From: Chitinophaga sp. Cy-1792
Lineage (GTDB): Bacteria; Bacteroidota; Bacteroidia; Chitinophagales; Chitinophagaceae
Direction of reading: 5' to 3'
NCBI RefSeq assembly: GCF_011752935.1
Contig: NZ_VWWO01000001.1
Span: forward strand, 868,001-932,000
Length of the DNA stretch: 64,000 nt
Shown in pieces: positions 57,501-64,000 of the stretch (position 1 is the first letter of the stretch; each line of letters opens with the position of its first letter). Under the pieces are notes generated by a model. That model saw only the letters and a list, made by a program, of their open reading frames with translations. It was not told the origin of the DNA and made no database searches. Made by a program: the position numbers and the translations under genes.

Positions 57501-60500
57501 CCCGGATCTGGCAGTGGATAATAATACAGAATCTGCATCTTCCCTGGTACTTAACGTCGGTCTGCTGGGATCCGCAGTATGGCAACGTGCGCTCTTTAAT
57601 GGTCTGTCAACACTCGGTGATACCGTTGAAGTTCGCCTCAGCAATCCAAGCCAGGTATTGTCAGCCGCATTACTGGCAGGTGTTCAGTTAACCAGCTATA
57701 ATGGTAATACCCCAGGTGATAGCCTCCTGGTTAGCAACCCGCTGCTGCACCTGAATATTCTGAACGGTACACAAGGCGTGGTGCTGTCTTTTGTTCCAAC
57801 CAAACAATTCGATGGTATCGAAGTGAAACTGAAATCAGGCGTGGTTTCCCTGCTCACCGCAGTCGACTTCAACTACGCCCGTCGTGGAATAGTGGCACCA
57901 ACAATTATTGCGAAAGATACCAGCGCTTGTGTCGGTACACCGATTACATTAAGCGTGGCAAATCCTGTAGCAGGCGTTACCTATAGCTGGTACGATCAGA
58001 ATAATACCAAGCTGATTGACAGTCTGGCCTACATTATTCCTGGTACGCACCCGGCAGGTACTTACACTTATACTGTAACTGCAACCAGAGACAATTGTGA
58101 TATCCAGCGCTCTGCAGCTGTGACAGTAAATATCCTGTCAATTCCTGCGGCGCCGGTAGCAGATAGCAGCAACAAGACTTCTGTATGTGTAAGCAACCTT
58201 CCGGACACCCTGAAAGTAATTGCACAACCTGGTGTAACATATACCTGGTTCGACGCAATCGGTAATCAGCTGACAGCACAGAATAACATATATATTGTTC
58301 CGCAAGGAACAGCAGTAGGTCTGCACACTTACTATGTGAAAGCCAATAATACAAATGGCTGTAGCAACGACTCTGCCCGTACGCAGATCACATTGAATGT
58401 ATTCAACAATGCACAGCCATCAGATATCAACATCGATACTACACCGCATTCATGTGCCGGTGATACCATCCGCCTGACTCCAACCAGTACCACTATTACG
58501 AACCCTGTGTTCATGTGGTACCTGGATCAGCAGAAAACACAACCGGTAACAGCTGGTGTTGATCCGGTAACAGGCGTATTAACGCTTGCTCCGGCAACCG
58601 CAGGTACTTATGTTTACTATGTAAGCGTTGGCTCAGCCAATGGTGGCTGCTCTAACCAGCCAGGTAACCTGAAAGGTGTCACCTTAACGGTAAATAAAAA
58701 GGCACTGCCTTCTGATATTCAGGCCAATGATACATCTACCTGTATTCATACCGCCACCTCCATTACTGCAACCAGCACCACTATCACTAATCCTGTATTC
58801 AGATGGTACCGTGATTCCTTGCTGACGCAGTTTATCAGAAGCACCAGCACCTTTGTTACTGATACCCTGAACGTAACCACTATTTACTATGTAACCGTAC
58901 AAGGTACCAATGCATGTGAAAATGCACCAGGTAACGCGAAAGCAGTTACAGTAACTGTAAATGGCGGTGCCGCACCTCCGGTAGCTGATACAGGTAATCC
59001 TGCAAGCGTATGCGTAAGCAATCTGCCAGTAACGCTGAAAGTGGTACCACAGGCAGGCCAGATACATACCTGGTACGATGCCTCAGGAAATGTGCTGATA
59101 ACAAACAGTGATTCATATACTGTTCCTGTTGGTACAGCTGTTGGTATACACAACTACTTTGTAAAAACTGGTGGAAATACCAACTGTGCCGGAGATACTG
59201 CCCGTACGCAGATTACGTTGAACGTATTCAATAATGGACAGCCATCTGATATCAACATCGATACTACTCCGCATGTATGTCTTGGTGATACCATCCGCCT
59301 GACTCCAACCAGTACCACTATTGCGAACCCTGTGTTCACGTGGTACCTGGATCAGCAGAAAACACAGCCGGTAACCGCTGGCGTAGATTCAGTAACAGGT
59401 GTGTTAACGCTTGCACCGGCAACCGCAGGTACTTATGTTTACTATGTAAGCGTAGGATCAACTAACGGTAGCTGCTCCAACCAGCCAGGTAACCTGAAAG
59501 CGGTGACCTTAACAGTTAACAAAAAAGCGCTGGCATCTGATATCCAGGCGAATGATACATCAACCTGTATTCATAGCGCTGTCTCTATCACTGCAACCAG
59601 CACCACTATCACTAATCCTGTATTCAGATGGTACCGTGATTCCTTGCTGACGCAGTTTATCAGAAGCACCAGCACCTTTGTTACTGATACCCTGAACGTA
59701 ACCACTATTTACTATGTAACCGTACAAGGTACCAATGCATGTGAAAATGCACCAGGTAACGCGAAAGCAGTTACAGTAACTGTAAATGGCGGTGCCGCAC
59801 CTCCGGTAGCTGATACAGGTAATCCTGCAAGCGTATGCGTAAGCAATCTGCCAGTAACGCTGAAAGTGGTACCACAGGCAGGCCAGATACATACCTGGTA
59901 CGATGCCTCAGGAAATGTGCTGATAACAAACAGTGATTCATATACTGTTCCTGTTGGCACAGCTATCGGTATACACAACTACTTTGTGAAAACCGGTGGA
60001 AATACCAACTGTGCCGGAGATACTGCCCGTACGCAGATCACGTTGAATGTATTCAACAATGCACAGCCATCTGATATCAATATCGATACTACACCGCATT
60101 CATGTCTCGGTGATACTATCCGCCTGACTCCAACCAGTACCACTATTGCGAACCCTGTGTTCACGTGGTACCTGGATCAGCAGAAAACGCAGCCGGTAAC
60201 CGCCGGTGTTGATCCTGCAACAGGTGTGTTAACACTTGCACCAGCAACCGCAGGTACTTATGTTTACTACGTAAGCGTAGGGTCAACTAACGGTAGCTGC
60301 TCCAATCAGCCAGGCAACCTGAAAGCGGTGACCTTAACAGTAAACAAAAAAGCGCTGGCATCTGATATTCAGGCGAATGATACATCAACCTGTATTCATA
60401 GCGCTGTCTCTATCACAGCAACCAGCACCACTATTACCAACCCTGTATTCAGATGGTACCGTGATGCTGCACTGACACAGTTTATCATAAGTGCCGGCAC

Positions 60501-63500
60501 ATTCGTAACGGATACATTGAGTGTAACTACTACTTACTATGTAACCGTACAAGGTACCAATGCATGTGAAAATGCACCAGGTAACGCAAAAGCGGTTACA
60601 GTAACTGTAAATGGTGGTATCGCACCTCCGGTAGCAGATAGTAGCAACCCTGCATCTGTATGCGTAAGCAATCTGCCTGTAACACTGAAAGTAGTTGCAC
60701 AGGCAGGCCAGACATACACCTGGTACGATGCTGCTGGAAATCAGCTGGTAGCAAACAGTACTTCCTATACTGTTCCGGTAGGTACAACTGTCGGTATGCA
60801 CAACTACTTTGTAAAAGCCAATGGCGCCGGTAGCTGTGCAGGAGATACAGCACGCACACAGATCTCCATTAATGTATTCAACAATGCACAACCTTCTGAC
60901 ATCACAATCGACAGTGTTCAGAATGTTTGCGCAGGGGATGCAGTAGTGCTGACTCCAACCAGCAATGTCGCTAATCCGGTATTCCACTGGTACCTGGATC
61001 AACAGGAAACACAGCCAATAACCAATGGCGTAAACCCTGCAACAGGTGTATTGACCATTACTAATCTTACCAATGGCCAGTATCACTACTTTGTAAGTGT
61101 AAGCTCTAATGGCAACTGTGCGAATGTTCCAGGTAACCTGAAAGAAGTAACCGTTAATGTTGGCAGAAAAGCGCTGCCTTCCGATATACAGGTGAATGGA
61201 GCAACAACATGTGTGCATTCAACTACCACACTTACTGCTACCAGCACTACTGTCACCAGTCCAATATTCAAATGGTACCGTGATGCAGCACTGACACAGT
61301 ATATCACCAGTGGTAGTACGTTTGTAACTGATACATTGGATATCACTACTACTTATTATGTGACCGTTCAGGGTACAAATGCATGTGAAAACAGACCAGA
61401 CTCTGCGAAGTCAGTAACGGTGACAGTTAATAGCTTCACACCACCAACAGTAGTAGGCGCTGCCATCTGCGCAGGACAAACAGCCCTGCTGACCGTGAGC
61501 AACCCTGATCCAACATTGACTTACACCTGGTATACATCATTGGCAAGAACGATTGTTCTGTCAAATGTTGATAGCCTCAGAACGGCGCCACTGACAGCAG
61601 ATACTACCTTCTATTTACAGGTAAGTAAAGGTGGATGTACACTTCCTCTCGTTGCTGCGAGTGTAAAAGTGAACAGCGTTCCAACTCCGTTGGTGAATCC
61701 GAATCAGGCAGTATGTAGTGGCTCTCCTGCAACTGTTATCATCACAGCACCTTTCAGCGGTGTGGTTTACAAATGGTACAATGTACCAACTGGTGGAACT
61801 GCCCTGAATACAGATGCTGGTACGTCCTATACAACTGGTGTACTCACCTCTTCTATTGTCTTGTATGTAGAAGCAACACGTGTGACAGGATGCACAGGAA
61901 CATCACCACGAGTGGCCGTAACCTTAGCTATAACACCGGTTCCAGGTGCTCCGTCTCTGGTAACCAATAGTCAGACAGTATGTGCAGGCAGCAACGTAAC
62001 ATTCACTGTTGCTAACCCTGATCCATCACTGACCTACCATTGGTTTAATGCAGCCGTAAATGGTACAGACCTTACACCTAACGGTGCAAACAGCTATACA
62101 GCCAGCAATGTGACCGCTACAACAACTTATTATGTTGCAGCATTCAACAGCGCAGGTTGCAGCAATGCAGGTGCGAGAACAACAGCTACAGTAACTGTAC
62201 TGCCAACTCCGCCAACTCCGGTAATTAATGTTAATAACCAGGTTGCTTGTACTGGTAATCCGGTAACATTCAATATCACTAATCCGGATCCGGCACTCAA
62301 CTATATCTGGTATAATGCTATCACCAATGATAGTCTGGCAACTGGTGCGACCTTTACAACCGGCCGTCTGACAGCAACAACAGACTACCTCGTAGCTGCA
62401 AGAAACGCCTCCGGATGCTACAGTGCAACCAAAGGAACAGCCACCGCTACTGTTGTAGACTCTGTCGCAACACCGAACGCTGGTTCCAATGTGACACTCT
62501 GCCTTGGAAATACGCTGAATCTCGCGGTAATAAATCCGGTGTCTGGTATGATCTACCACTGGTATACCAGCGCAACAAGCACTACTCCAATAGCTACCGG
62601 TACCAACGTAAGCTTCAATAGTGTGAGCACAAACACCAGCTACTACGTAGATGCAAGTGTTGCAAATGGTAACTGTGTAAGCACCAGCAGAGGACGTGTA
62701 GACGTGACCGTCGTTAATGCACCAGCTGCTCCGGCAGTCCTCTACCCTGCGGTAACCACCTGTAACAATAGCAATGCAACATTACAGGTTAAAAATCCTG
62801 ATCCGACCCTGACTTACAACTGGTATGCGACAACATCAGGCGGAACGCTGATCACCACCGGCGATAGCGTAACGGTAGGCCCAATCACTGCTAATACTTC
62901 TTACTATGTTGAAGCAGTAAGCACAGGTGGTTGTGCAAGTCCAAGCCGTACACTGGTAAGCGTTTCAGTAGGTAATCCTCCTGCTGTGCCAACAGTAAGC
63001 GGTAATGACCTCAGCAAGTGCCCAGGTGAAACATACACACTCACGGCAATAACCAATACGCCAGGTGCTGTCTTCAGATGGTATGCTACAGCTAACGGCA
63101 CTACACCGGTAAGCACAGGTGCTCAGTTTGTGACACCGCCGGTTAACGCTGATGTGACCTACTATGTAGAGGCTTCTATAGGAACAGGTTGTACAAGTGC
63201 AAGCAGAGCACAGGCACAGATTACAGTGCTGACAGCGATCGCTGCTCCAACGGTAACCGTAAGCAGCAGAACAGCTACCAGCGTCACATTTACATGGCCG
63301 GCAGTACCAGGTGCACAACGGTATGTAGTAGCAGTAAATGACACTACTACCTTCACCGCACCAAGTACAGGAGATAATGGTACATCACATACCGTTAGCA
63401 ACCTCCAGCCTAATGAGAATGTAACGCTGTATGTAAGAGCGATCGGCGCCTCTTCTTGTCAGAACAGTGCACTGGCATCTGTAACAGATAAAACAACTAA

Positions 63501-63783
63501 TCCACAGGGTAATAATATCTATGTACCAAACCTCTTCAGTCCAAATGGTGATGGTGTGAATGATATCGAGTATGTATACGGCACCGCTATCGCACAACTC
63601 GAATTCAGGATCTATAACCAATGGGGTCAGCTGGTATTTACTTCTACTGACCAGCGTAAAGGATGGGATGGTACCATGAACGGAGTGAAACAGCCTGTGG
63701 GTGTATATGTATGGATTGTCAAAGCAACCATGCAGGATGGTACGGTGATCACTAAGAAAGGTAATGTGACCCTCATGCGATAA
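51544..63783 (+). CDS. Giant SprB-like T9SS-secreted surface adhesin (4079 aa)
   Basis: One uninterrupted 12.2-kb frame. The first codon is GTG at 51544; an ATG 15 codons later (51589) is also possible. A long signal region ends in FSSANVNAQ. The N-terminal half has six copies of a domain of about 150 aa with motifs such as GLLGxxVYQQLIFP, spaced by Ig-like modules with Cys-(x)-WY signatures. From 58153 an 825-bp unit is repeated four times, then seven Ig-like domains of about 85 aa lie at 61441-63237. An FnIII-like domain follows (63238-63498), then a C-terminal type B T9SS sorting domain (FSPNGDGVND). Such proteins are exported through T9SS and may work as gliding or attachment adhesins. 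Confidence 0.95.
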   Translation: MNTLNKTSYYPNIDAMHSKATPNSPFSASFVILKTWNGSSPKPRKNLRFDRWWKSLLSVLLILGFSSANVNAQTYYQRVYANSQTNTSGALCVICTVTNPGNAVDAGSGSLSTYSTLTAGLALLSGVEQTLIFPTPVPAGTRAIVKIGTGGALLSANLGAITMQAKNNTTNVGSAYNVNAALVNLLAATNQAEIYLPAQTTAYDRITISIAGLLNVATSLNVYAAYYNTVTTTPLTCDTALDVIYGSRGSLDAVNAAAVGSIDNPYNAIDNSLTTFATMNASVGLLGYTRLSAVYPGLSKVGDSVKIVMGTPGALLSLDALNNITIVTSNGQTTVDSINASSALLQLRLLSGPSSPQVFTFASSGQFDHIEIRFSALASVLAGLRVYDMGRVIPSPVLTAASLNQATCLNTPVTFTVQNPDASLKYTWYDAAGNILQGPSATSTYTPPVNIAGSFTYYVSATRSTCPSGSQKTPVSLLVKAYTAATDINFPDTAYGCQGDTVRITPYSTLLTKPVFTWYKDAGKTTPITNGMVDGALTYQVDPVTAKLTIIGLGSGTAIFYISASDSTHCDNLANTLKKVTVIMTGKAPVPTLGATTVYGTLGQAIILRATPPAGGTVVWYKDTTQAPIAFGDTLSVVPTTANTPNVYFAGVRLSTGGTCESYHVADTAIALPPVTNTSCNAPTSTITGTTLGCVLCSVSNPNNAIDAITTNYSTLNIPVGLLGGSVYQQLIFPVVGNGSDSLRVMLGTASGLANVSLLGGVEITVANVQGGTTTINRRDTLANLLTLQLLQGSGPFTVTIPASGPYNTVQIKLTGVANLLNNINIYGVRAVAPNPKIVITNNGAACQGQTATITANGLGTASMTLYTDSTGMTVAGTKVNDSTFTTPTLTTTGTVTYFAQITDANGCANPERLPVRITVNPLSTPADIIVSDTTTACTSGNAVITPAVNPTSNITQPVFTWYLDAAKTQAITNGTVSGVTYNIDSTGKLTVSGLAAGTYTYYVAVAGSNRCSNAPNNLKAANVKIVTAPAGPVVPGTVVVATGQTASLTATPIPGATISWYSDSTATTPVGTGTPFVVGPFNNPGTYTYYAAVTIPGACESKRVAVAVVVTGPVIPSPDCNVPTSQVSGTSLGCILCSVQNPTNDIDSNQTNFTRLSMPVGLLGGSVYQQLIFPNVGSATDSIRINFAAPTGLADVSLLGGVVVTVYNNTTKVAADTLSNLLTLRLLNSQQFVATIPASAPYDRVEVRITGLANLLTSIDIYGARVIYPTPAVVTPHDTVCVNNKATLTVTPVNGTGVHWYADSTSTTVLGSNATYTTDSLKTPGTVTYWVAVYGGPQNCENPTRFPVPVVVLAAPQVPGADQNITACAGTNVSLQVIKPVNGLTYNWYNVATGGTKLNTDSGFVFKVNNVTADTTFYVEAQSSCGAVSTRQAYHILVGQALQPPVVSPNPDSVTVGATAVLTATLPVSNASIVWYGSQTGNDSLFTGTTFAAPAQSAPNTKVYWVQALIKDTSANICQSARVPVTVVTYQGDSLAVPCERAVTQTVGGSGLLILGNVYNPGFAVDDNQNTASSLVINLGALNATVWQRAGFTGPSAPGDSVRVRLSSSSQVLSAAVLASVQLTAYLGNTPVDSVLVGNPLLHVNLLNSGQTGEYTFLPKGTFDAVQVTLKSGVVGALTSINFNSARRIIAAPQVQASSVTVCSGSTATLNVSNPSPNVTYRWYTGNGTYLTGKDGASLTTGPITTDSTFYVTAFRAGVGCESTDRTAVNIKVVATPLPPVLNPDTIAVCPGSTASAAISNPVKGYSYSWYNVANGGAKLNTDSGFVFTVTNVTAPVTYYVEAMNDSCNTVSATRTPVLFTVTTQLGVPIVKPNPATVDTGMSAVLVATPPAANAKVKWYASQFATDSIFEGLQYTTVAKHTQSTDTLWVQASLDSTGTCTSQRIPVLIITTPMVPNPVPCERAIAQINSGTSVGGVLGLGTVVNPDLAVDNNTESASSLVLNVGLLGSAVWQRALFNGLSTLGDTVEVRLSNPSQVLSAALLAGVQLTSYNGNTPGDSLLVSNPLLHLNILNGTQGVVLSFVPTKQFDGIEVKLKSGVVSLLTAVDFNYARRGIVAPTIIAKDTSACVGTPITLSVANPVAGVTYSWYDQNNTKLIDSLAYIIPGTHPAGTYTYTVTATRDNCDIQRSAAVTVNILSIPAAPVADSSNKTSVCVSNLPDTLKVIAQPGVTYTWFDAIGNQLTAQNNIYIVPQGTAVGLHTYYVKANNTNGCSNDSARTQITLNVFNNAQPSDINIDTTPHSCAGDTIRLTPTSTTITNPVFMWYLDQQKTQPVTAGVDPVTGVLTLAPATAGTYVYYVSVGSANGGCSNQPGNLKGVTLTVNKKALPSDIQANDTSTCIHTATSITATSTTITNPVFRWYRDSLLTQFIRSTSTFVTDTLNVTTIYYVTVQGTNACENAPGNAKAVTVTVNGGAAPPVADTGNPASVCVSNLPVTLKVVPQAGQIHTWYDASGNVLITNSDSYTVPVGTAVGIHNYFVKTGGNTNCAGDTARTQITLNVFNNGQPSDINIDTTPHVCLGDTIRLTPTSTTIANPVFTWYLDQQKTQPVTAGVDSVTGVLTLAPATAGTYVYYVSVGSTNGSCSNQPGNLKAVTLTVNKKALASDIQANDTSTCIHSAVSITATSTTITNPVFRWYRDSLLTQFIRSTSTFVTDTLNVTTIYYVTVQGTNACENAPGNAKAVTVTVNGGAAPPVADTGNPASVCVSNLPVTLKVVPQAGQIHTWYDASGNVLITNSDSYTVPVGTAIGIHNYFVKTGGNTNCAGDTARTQITLNVFNNAQPSDINIDTTPHSCLGDTIRLTPTSTTIANPVFTWYLDQQKTQPVTAGVDPATGVLTLAPATAGTYVYYVSVGSTNGSCSNQPGNLKAVTLTVNKKALASDIQANDTSTCIHSAVSITATSTTITNPVFRWYRDAALTQFIISAGTFVTDTLSVTTTYYVTVQGTNACENAPGNAKAVTVTVNGGIAPPVADSSNPASVCVSNLPVTLKVVAQAGQTYTWYDAAGNQLVANSTSYTVPVGTTVGMHNYFVKANGAGSCAGDTARTQISINVFNNAQPSDITIDSVQNVCAGDAVVLTPTSNVANPVFHWYLDQQETQPITNGVNPATGVLTITNLTNGQYHYFVSVSSNGNCANVPGNLKEVTVNVGRKALPSDIQVNGATTCVHSTTTLTATSTTVTSPIFKWYRDAALTQYITSGSTFVTDTLDITTTYYVTVQGTNACENRPDSAKSVTVTVNSFTPPTVVGAAICAGQTALLTVSNPDPTLTYTWYTSLARTIVLSNVDSLRTAPLTADTTFYLQVSKGGCTLPLVAASVKVNSVPTPLVNPNQAVCSGSPATVIITAPFSGVVYKWYNVPTGGTALNTDAGTSYTTGVLTSSIVLYVEATRVTGCTGTSPRVAVTLAITPVPGAPSLVTNSQTVCAGSNVTFTVANPDPSLTYHWFNAAVNGTDLTPNGANSYTASNVTATTTYYVAAFNSAGCSNAGARTTATVTVLPTPPTPVINVNNQVACTGNPVTFNITNPDPALNYIWYNAITNDSLATGATFTTGRLTATTDYLVAARNASGCYSATKGTATATVVDSVATPNAGSNVTLCLGNTLNLAVINPVSGMIYHWYTSATSTTPIATGTNVSFNSVSTNTSYYVDASVANGNCVSTSRGRVDVTVVNAPAAPAVLYPAVTTCNNSNATLQVKNPDPTLTYNWYATTSGGTLITTGDSVTVGPITANTSYYVEAVSTGGCASPSRTLVSVSVGNPPAVPTVSGNDLSKCPGETYTLTAITNTPGAVFRWYATANGTTPVSTGAQFVTPPVNADVTYYVEASIGTGCTSASRAQAQITVLTAIAAPTVTVSSRTATSVTFTWPAVPGAQRYVVAVNDTTTFTAPSTGDNGTSHTVSNLQPNENVTLYVRAIGASSCQNSALASVTDKTTNPQGNNIYVPNLFSPNGDGVNDIEYVYGTAIAQLEFRIYNQWGQLVFTSTDQRKGWDGTMNGVKQPVGVYVWIVKATMQDGTVITKKGNVTLMR
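51808..57888 (+). repeat. N-terminal repeat family: six copies of a domain of about 150 aa
   Basis: The copies lie at about 51808-52230, 52255-52718, 53581-54040, 54901-55350, 56158-56618 and 57421-57888. From copy 2 on, each is spaced roughly 1.26-1.33 kb from the next by Ig-like linkers. Shared signatures are an N-P-x-x-A-x-D start, then L-x-L-x-V-G-L-L-G and F-D-x-I/V-x-I/V, ending in a hydrophobic strand. The domain resembles a jelly-roll or adhesive beta-sandwich; no characterised family is recognised. Confidence 0.75.
58153..61443 (+). repeat. Four tandem 825-bp units in the adhesin gene
   Basis: Units start at 58153, 58978, 59803 and 60628; the first three are exactly 825 bp and the last about 816 bp. 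Each encodes 275 aa with three Ig-like subdomains (VCVSNLPVTLKV, GDTIRLTPTSTTI and SITATSTTITNPVFRWYRD). DNA from 58765 to 59132 is identical to 59590-59957 (368 bp by eye), which points to recent duplication or conversion and to possible copy-number variation between strains. Confidence 0.92.
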
Positions 63784-63812
63784 TAACGTTCTTAAAACCC
63801 GTGAATAAATCA

Positions 63813-63850
63813 TACCGGGATGATAGCCTTAAACTACTGTCATCCCGGTA
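63813..63850 (+). promoter_or_regulatory. Hairpin between the adhesin and PorP/SprF genes
   Basis: An 11-bp stem TACCGGGATGA/TCATCCCGGTA (63813-63823 with 63840-63850) with no T-run, 26 bp before the ATG of the next gene. It is likely an attenuator or processing site that sets the adhesin/PorP ratio; the lack of a U-tract argues against a strong terminator. Confidence 0.5.
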
Positions 63851-63876
63851 ATCTTGAACAAGTAAAAAATGTTCCT

Positions 63877-64000
63877 ATGAAGAGGATTTTTATAATTGCG
63901 ATACTTTTATGGAGCAGTTTGTTGCCCCGCTTTGCTACAGCGCAGGTAGATCCGCATTTCTCTCAATATTATGCATACCCACTTTGGTTAAACCCAGCCC
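63877..64000 (+). CDS. PorP/SprF-family T9SS outer-membrane protein, cut by window end
   Basis: Only the first 41 codons are visible. They show a signal peptide (RFATAQ) and the family start VDPHFSQYYAYPLWLNPA, which is typical of PorP/SprF. These barrels accompany type B T9SS-sorted adhesins and are thought to anchor or help secrete them; SprF serves SprB in Flavobacterium. The gene continues beyond the window. Confidence 0.93.
   Translation, partial: MKRIFIIAILLWSSLLPRFATAQVDPHFSQYYAYPLWLNPA

Noticed and set aside
58684..59978. Repeated antisense frames inside the adhesin repeats
   Set aside because: They recur exactly with the 825-bp DNA repeat and disappear where the repeat ends, so they are by-products of the repeated coding sequence.
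58153..61443. CRISPR-like or minisatellite array
   Set aside because: The repeat unit is 825 bp, in frame and fully coding, with no short unit or unique spacers.

Overview
The window looks like chromosome of a Bacteroidota bacterium, most likely a Chitinophaga-like member of the Chitinophagaceae. The evidence is a giant surface protein ending in a gliding-motility-type (type B) T9SS sorting domain and followed by a PorP/SprF gene, many exported proteins whose signal peptides end in A-Q, a GH92 alpha-mannosidase, promoters of the Bacteroidota form TTTG-N18-TAnnTTTG, and few Shine-Dalgarno sequences. No phage, insertion sequence, integrase or CRISPR array was seen.

Layout. 0-3.4 kb: the end of a SNF2-type helicase gene, converging on a two-gene unit (zinc-ribbon/TPR membrane protein and a mini M50-type protease). 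3.5-12.7 kb: a complete Kdp potassium-uptake operon behind a strong sigma-54 promoter candidate. Its order is a 118-aa protein, a 28-aa membrane peptide, kdpF, kdpA, kdpB, kdpC, an outer-membrane porin, a KdpD N-terminal/USP protein, and a separate HAMP-PAS histidine kinase. No kdpE is present. 12.7-16.3 kb: a hybrid histidine kinase and a divergent outer-membrane barrel. 16.3-25.2 kb: a PaaG-type crotonase, an S9 peptidase, a CBM9-like protein with a glycosidase-like partner, a GH92 mannosidase and a GT87 membrane glycosyltransferase. 25.5-33.4 kb: a double-DTG aspartyl protease with a PDZ-like tail, an ABC exporter, a serine beta-lactamase-like hydrolase and a run of lineage-type hypothetical genes. 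33.5-35.6 kb: three identical tRNA-Asn(GTT) genes, each with its own promoter and terminator. 35.7-42.9 kb: GT39 glycosyltransferase, Rieske protein, HflX, M13 peptidase, a COG4299-type acetyltransferase and two small proteins.

43.0-51.0 kb is a tightly spaced minus-strand run: NACHT/STAND ATPase, membrane transglutaminase-like protein, ClC chloride channel, KefF-type oxidoreductase, KefC-type K+/H+ antiporter. The gaps are 26, 17, 23 and 1 bp. This is the least ordinary gene association in the window: a signalling ATPase apparently co-transcribed with a chloride channel and a potassium-efflux system. 51.5-63.8 kb is one 4079-aa SprB-like adhesin gene built from two nested repeat systems, including an 825-bp unit present four times with one 368-bp stretch identical between two copies. 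A PorP/SprF gene follows and is cut by the window end.

Potassium and membrane ion balance recur: high-affinity uptake by Kdp in one operon, and Kef-type efflux plus ClC in another. Surface and glycan functions (T9SS adhesin, porins, mannosidase, glycosyltransferases, exported peptidases) make up most of the rest. Product names come from reading motifs by eye. No database search was run.
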